DNA from: Clostridia bacterium
Lineage (GTDB): Bacteria > Bacillota > Clostridia > Oscillospirales > CAG-272
Direction of reading: 5' to 3'
Length of the DNA: 64,000 nucleotides
Assembly (NCBI GenBank): GCA_017547655.1
Contig: JAFYPF010000014.1
Span: 1-64,000 of the forward strand
The notes beneath the pieces are model-generated. The model was given only the letters and a program-made list of their open reading frames with translations. It did not search any database and was not told the DNA's origin. Numbering within the stretch: position 1 is the first letter of the stretch; each line of letters opens with the position of its first letter. Position numbers and translations under genes: made by a program. Shown here in pieces: positions 61,418 to 64,000 of the stretch.

Positions 61418-61800
61418 CCCTTTTTGAAAAAAGGGTTATGAACCCAAAAATCCACCTTAAACCTTTTTGAAAAAAGGTTTAAGAATCCAAAAACTTTGCC
61501 TCTCGGGTTTGTGCGAACCTTACCACGAGTGGTAGGGGACGGCGTCTCGACGTCCCGAGAAAAACAAACAACTCTGCAAAAACAGATGGATATGGAATCC
61601 ACCTACAACATTGTATAAAAATCCATTATTCAAAGTTTTTGAGGAGCCTAAGGAACTTTTTTCAAAAAGTTCTTTAGCCCCATTCCCCCTACATGCCAGC
61701 CAAGGATTAGGGGAGCCCGAGGGGGAAAAACTTCGGCGTTTGAGATGGTTTTCCCCCTCGGATACAAAAAGTTCCTTAGACAAAATACACAAGGAGATTA
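61418..61800. repeat. hairpin-rich repeat mosaic between argD and argF
   Basis: In order: ACCCTTTTTGAAAAAAGGGTTAT, TTAAACCTTTTTGAAAAAAGGTTTAAG, a copy of the CTTTGCCTCTCGGGTTTGTGCGAAC repeat end, GGGACGGCGTCTCGACGTCCC, and AAGGAACTTTTTTCAAAAAGTTCTTTA with a second AAGTTCCTTAG arm at about 61790. The first hairpins could partly terminate transcription. The long open frame reading through into argF from 61611 is repeat sequence, not protein. Confidence 0.65.
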
Positions 61801-61802
61801 TT

Positions 61803-62789
61803 ATGAATTTCAAAAACAGACATTTTCTCAAGCTTCTCGATTTCACACCTGAAGAAATCAACTATTTAATAGATTATGCGGCTGAACTCAAGGCGCAGAA
61901 AAAAGCGGGTATTCCCCACAGACTTTGCGAAGGCAAGAACATCGCATTGATATTCGAAAAGACAAGTACAAGAACCCGTTGCGCATTTGAAGTAGCGGCA
62001 GCAGATTTGGGTATGCACCCCGTATATCTTGACTCTACCGGCTCACAGATAGGCAAGAAAGAAAGTATTGCAGACACCGCAAGAGTTCTCGGCAGAATGT
62101 TCGACGGCATTGAATACAGAGGCTTTGGACAGGACCTCGTTGAAGAACTTGCACAACACGCAGGTGTACCTGTATGGAACGGGCTTACAAACGAGTTCCA
62201 CCCCACACAGATATTGGCTGACTTCCTTACTATCAAGGAGCATTTCGGCTCATTGAAGGGCAAGAAGCTCGTATATCTCGGCGATGCTCGTTACAATATG
62301 GGTGATTCACTTATGGTAGGATGCGCAAAGATGGGTATGCACTACGTTGCATGTTCCCCCAAGGAATACTTCCCCGTTTCTAACTTGATTGAAGAATGCC
62401 GTGAAATAGCAAAGGAGACAGGAGCTATTCTTGAATTCATCGAAGATCCCAAGGAAGCGGTAAAGAATGCCGACGTTCTTTACACGGACGTATGGGTATC
62501 AATGGGCGAACCCGACGAAGTATGGGCAAAGAGAATAAATGACCTTATTGATTACAGAGTAACCAAAGAGCTTATGGGAATTGCAGGGCCTCAATGCAGA
62601 TTTATGCACTGCCTCCCCTCATTCCACGACCTTAAGACCTCTGTAGGACGTTCATTGTTTAACAGATACGGCATTGACTGTATGGAAGTTACCGACGAGG
62701 TATTTGAAAGCGAACAGTCTATCGTATTCGACGAAGCAGAAAACCGTATGCATACCATAAAAGCTATTATGGCAGCAACATTAGCGTAA
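61803..62789 (+). CDS. argF: ornithine carbamoyltransferase
   Basis: 328 aa. Makes citrulline from ornithine and carbamoyl phosphate. Seen: [12 protein letters not shown] (carbamoyl-phosphate loop STRTR, 55-59), [20 protein letters not shown] and [11 protein letters not shown] (ornithine-side Cys). The anabolic and catabolic (arcB) forms look alike; the position after argGHCJBD favours the anabolic role. ATG 61803 follows AAGGAGA. Confidence 0.95.
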   Translation: MNFKNRHFLKLLDFTPEEINYLIDYAAELKAQKKAGIPHRLCEGKNIALIFEKTSTRTRCAFEVAAADLGMHPVYLDSTGSQIGKKESIADTARVLGRMFDGIEYRGFGQDLVEELAQHAGVPVWNGLTNEFHPTQILADFLTIKEHFGSLKGKKLVYLGDARYNMGDSLMVGCAKMGMHYVACSPKEYFPVSNLIEECREIAKETGAILEFIEDPKEAVKNADVLYTDVWVSMGEPDEVWAKRINDLIDYRVTKELMGIAGPQCRFMHCLPSFHDLKTSVGRSLFNRYGIDCMEVTDEVFESEQSIVFDEAENRMHTIKAIMAATLA

Positions 62790-62799
62790 AACTATTTTG

Positions 62800-62828
62800 A
62801 GGAAGCCCAAAAAGCTTCCTCTTTTTTT
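62800..62828 (+). terminator. intrinsic terminator of the arg cluster
   Basis: GAGGAAGC..GCTTCCTC hairpin and seven T. Confidence 0.92.
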
Positions 62829-62846
62829 AAAAAATTTAAGATATAC

Positions 62847-62875
62847 TTGTAATTACGAAAAAAAAGTAGTATAAT
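62847..62875 (+). promoter_or_regulatory. promoter of the mgtE transcript
   Basis: TTGTAA (62847-62852), 17-nt spacer, TATAAT (62870-62875). Confidence 0.75.
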
Positions 62876-62881
62876 AGTTCA

Positions 62882-63183
62882 GATATAAAAAATAATAAAT
62901 ATGAGAGGTGAGATTGTGGACGGCAGTAGTTGGTGTAGTTATAGAGATATGGTGTTCTTTTGTTATCAAATATTGCACAGATGCAGTGTGTCCACGGTCT
63001 GATCGAATTATATTTTTTAATAAAAGGAAGCCATTGTCTGTCTCAAAAAACAACACTACAAGCATAGGCACAAAGCAAGTGTGAATTTTTGTTTGAAGCT
63101 GACGATGGTATTTTTGCGTCTTTTTTTAACAAAACACCCCCGCTTATGCCCTTACAAAAAAGATTGTAAAGGAGGCACAAGTA
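62882..63183 (+). promoter_or_regulatory. long 5' leader of mgtE, candidate magnesium-responsive element
   Basis: About 300 nt between promoter and gene. GTGGAC and GTCCAC (about 62917 and 62989) form a long-range stem; further hairpins include ACACT..AGTGT. A weak GACG..CGTC hairpin with a seven-T run (63101-63127) could be an attenuator. It contains AGGTGAG near the 5' end and a GGCACAAAGC segment, faintly like M-box ends, but the other M-box core motifs are not visible. It also contains a 28-codon ORF (separate entry). Confidence 0.5.
62916..63002 (+). CDS. small ORF in the mgtE leader, doubtful
   Basis: 28 codons from GTG 62916, MDGSSWCSYRDMVFF..., with a very strong ribosome binding site AGAGGTGAG just upstream; ATG 62901 is in the same frame. 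Leader peptides are known to control Mg2+ transporter genes (mgtL of enterics), but this one is not proline-rich. It could equally be a chance frame in a structured RNA. Confidence 0.3.
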   Translation: MDGSSWCSYRDMVFFCYQILHRCSVSTV

Positions 63184-64000
63184 ATGAGCGTTAACAATAA
63201 CGAAAATTACATAAACGAAAACACTTCTCTTCCTGATTTCTGTAACGAAATAGCAGAGATAGTAAAAAGCAAACTAACCCCCAAAAAAATGCAAGAGAGT
63301 ATTCTTTCATATCACGAAAAAGATGTTGCACTGGCATTAACTTCACTTAACGACGATGAACGGCTAAAACTTTTCAGGTTACTCGATTTAGAAACGCTCG
63401 TGAAGGTATTAGAATATTCCGATAATATAGTTGAACACTTCAAATCGTTAAACATACGCAAAAAAGTGGAAGTTCTTTCCCTTATAGAAACTTCCACAGC
63501 AGTTGAAGTTTTGTTGCAGCTTTCAAAAGAAGAAAAAAACTCATTAACCGAGCTTATGGGTTCTGAACTTCGTTCCGAGATCAATCTGCTTCTGTCATTT
63601 GACGAAGAAGAGATAGGAAGCAGAATGTCCACAAACTATATTCACATTTCGGACACCAGCACAGTAAAAGAAGCCATGTCCGAATTGATACGGCAAGCAG
63701 CTGAAAACGACAACATCTCGATGCTTTATGTTGTTGATGAGAATAATACCTTTTGCGGTGCGGTAGATTTGAAAGATCTAATCATCGCCAGACAAGAAAT
63801 TCCTCTATCGGAAATCATCACATTTTCATTCCCTTATGTTTATGCAAAAGCGATGATAGAAGATTGTATTCCGTTATTTATTGATTATTCGGAATCATCA
63901 ATTCCCGTTCTTGATAATGATAACAAGCTGATAGGCGTTGTTACAGCGCAAGAATTTATAGAGGTTCTTGACGAAGAAATGGGAGACGACTATGCTAAGT
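63184..64000 (+). CDS. mgtE: magnesium transporter MgtE (3' end beyond window)
   Basis: First 272 residues only; the frame is open to the window edge. Seen: the MgtE N-domain of helical repeats (DVALALTSLNDDERLKLFRLLDLETLVKVLEY, LSKEEKNSLTELM..LLLSFDEEEIGSRMS) and two CBS domains (SMLYVVDENNTFCGAVDLKDLIIA; DYSESSIPVLDNDNKLIGVVTAQEFIEVL). The transmembrane channel domain should follow outside. Cytoplasmic N and CBS domains gate the channel by Mg2+. RBS AAAGGAGG before ATG 63184. Confidence 0.93.
   Translation, partial: MSVNNNENYINENTSLPDFCNEIAEIVKSKLTPKKMQESILSYHEKDVALALTSLNDDERLKLFRLLDLETLVKVLEYSDNIVEHFKSLNIRKKVEVLSLIETSTAVEVLLQLSKEEKNSLTELMGSELRSEINLLLSFDEEEIGSRMSTNYIHISDTSTVKEAMSELIRQAAENDNISMLYVVDENNTFCGAVDLKDLIIARQEIPLSEIITFSFPYVYAKAMIEDCIPLFIDYSESSIPVLDNDNKLIGVVTAQEFIEVLDEEMGDDYAK

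Noticed and set aside
61611..61802. 64-codon N-terminal extension of ArgF
   Set aside because: It is read-through of hairpin repeats; a strong RBS and the conserved N-terminus place the start at 61803.
62882..63183. M-box (Mg2+) riboswitch
   Set aside because: Only AGGTGAG and a loose 3' similarity are present; the GCTGCTGCCC and ACGCCAATGGG core motifs are not seen. Kept as an unclassified leader.

Overview
The window looks like chromosome of a low-to-moderate GC Gram-positive bacterium of the class Clostridia (Bacillota), probably an uncultured gut-type lineage. This rests on gene order (infC-rpmI-rplT, plsX-rnc-smc-ftsY, nadD-yqeK-LCP-rsfS-leuS), strong AGGAGG-type ribosome binding sites, many near-perfect TTGACA-N17-TATAAT promoters, a cysteine T-box, an ECF-transporter S component and type-2 ArgC. 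No phage, plasmid, insertion sequence, CRISPR array or rRNA is visible. It is almost all housekeeping sequence; the unusual material sits between genes.

Layout. 0-2 kb (+): mannitol-1-phosphate dehydrogenase and a hemolysin-III/PAQR membrane protein, then about 500 bp of tandem and mosaic repeats. 2.4-4.9 kb (-): an ECF sigma factor overlapping a membrane-anchored beta-propeller protein (probable anti-sigma/sensor), behind an ECF-type promoter. 5.1-6.8 kb (-): an ECF vitamin-transporter S component and a P-loop kinase. 6.9-8.2 kb (+): a SulP anion transporter. 8.25-9.4 kb: no protein gene, but a tRNA-Pro, a candidate structured RNA of about 410 nt and a candidate small RNA of about 120 nt, each with promoter and terminator. 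9.4-14.2 kb (-): fhs-tsaE-tsaB-rpiB-copZ-like-AI-2E transporter. 14.5 kb: tRNA-Arg. 14.6-17.6 kb (-): rpsO and pnp, both with structured leaders. 17.6-21.7 kb (-): cysE behind a cysteine T-box, cysS, and a solute-binding-type lipoprotein.

22.1-26.5 kb (+): purE-purF-purN-purH, preceded by a strong promoter, a Cys/His-rich small ORF and a terminator. 26.8-28.3 kb (-): nitroreductase and a membrane protein. 28.4-50.9 kb (+): a translation/DNA/cell-envelope run: infC (apparent AUA start), rpmI, rplT, an rRNA methyltransferase, dprA, topA, trmFO, plsX, rnc, radical SAM, smc, ftsY, rdgB, yhbY, nadD, yqeK, two LCP genes, rsfS, leuS, rpsU. 51-53.9 kb: comM and a D-amino-acid transaminase, after a complex inverted-repeat region. 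54-62.8 kb: a small HTH regulator and arginine biosynthesis (argG,H,C,J,B,D,F) behind a consensus promoter with an ARG-box-like operator. 62.9-64 kb: mgtE, cut by the window edge, behind a ~300-nt leader.

Pathway links: Fhs makes the 10-formyl-THF used by PurN and PurH. The T-box ties serine O-acetyltransferase (and perhaps CysS) to charged tRNA-Cys. The arg cluster can make arginine from glutamate with ArgJ recycling acetyl groups, so no separate argA is needed. The parts most worth following are the structured RNA at 8.66-9.07 kb, the Cys/His-rich smORF before purE and the mgtE leader.
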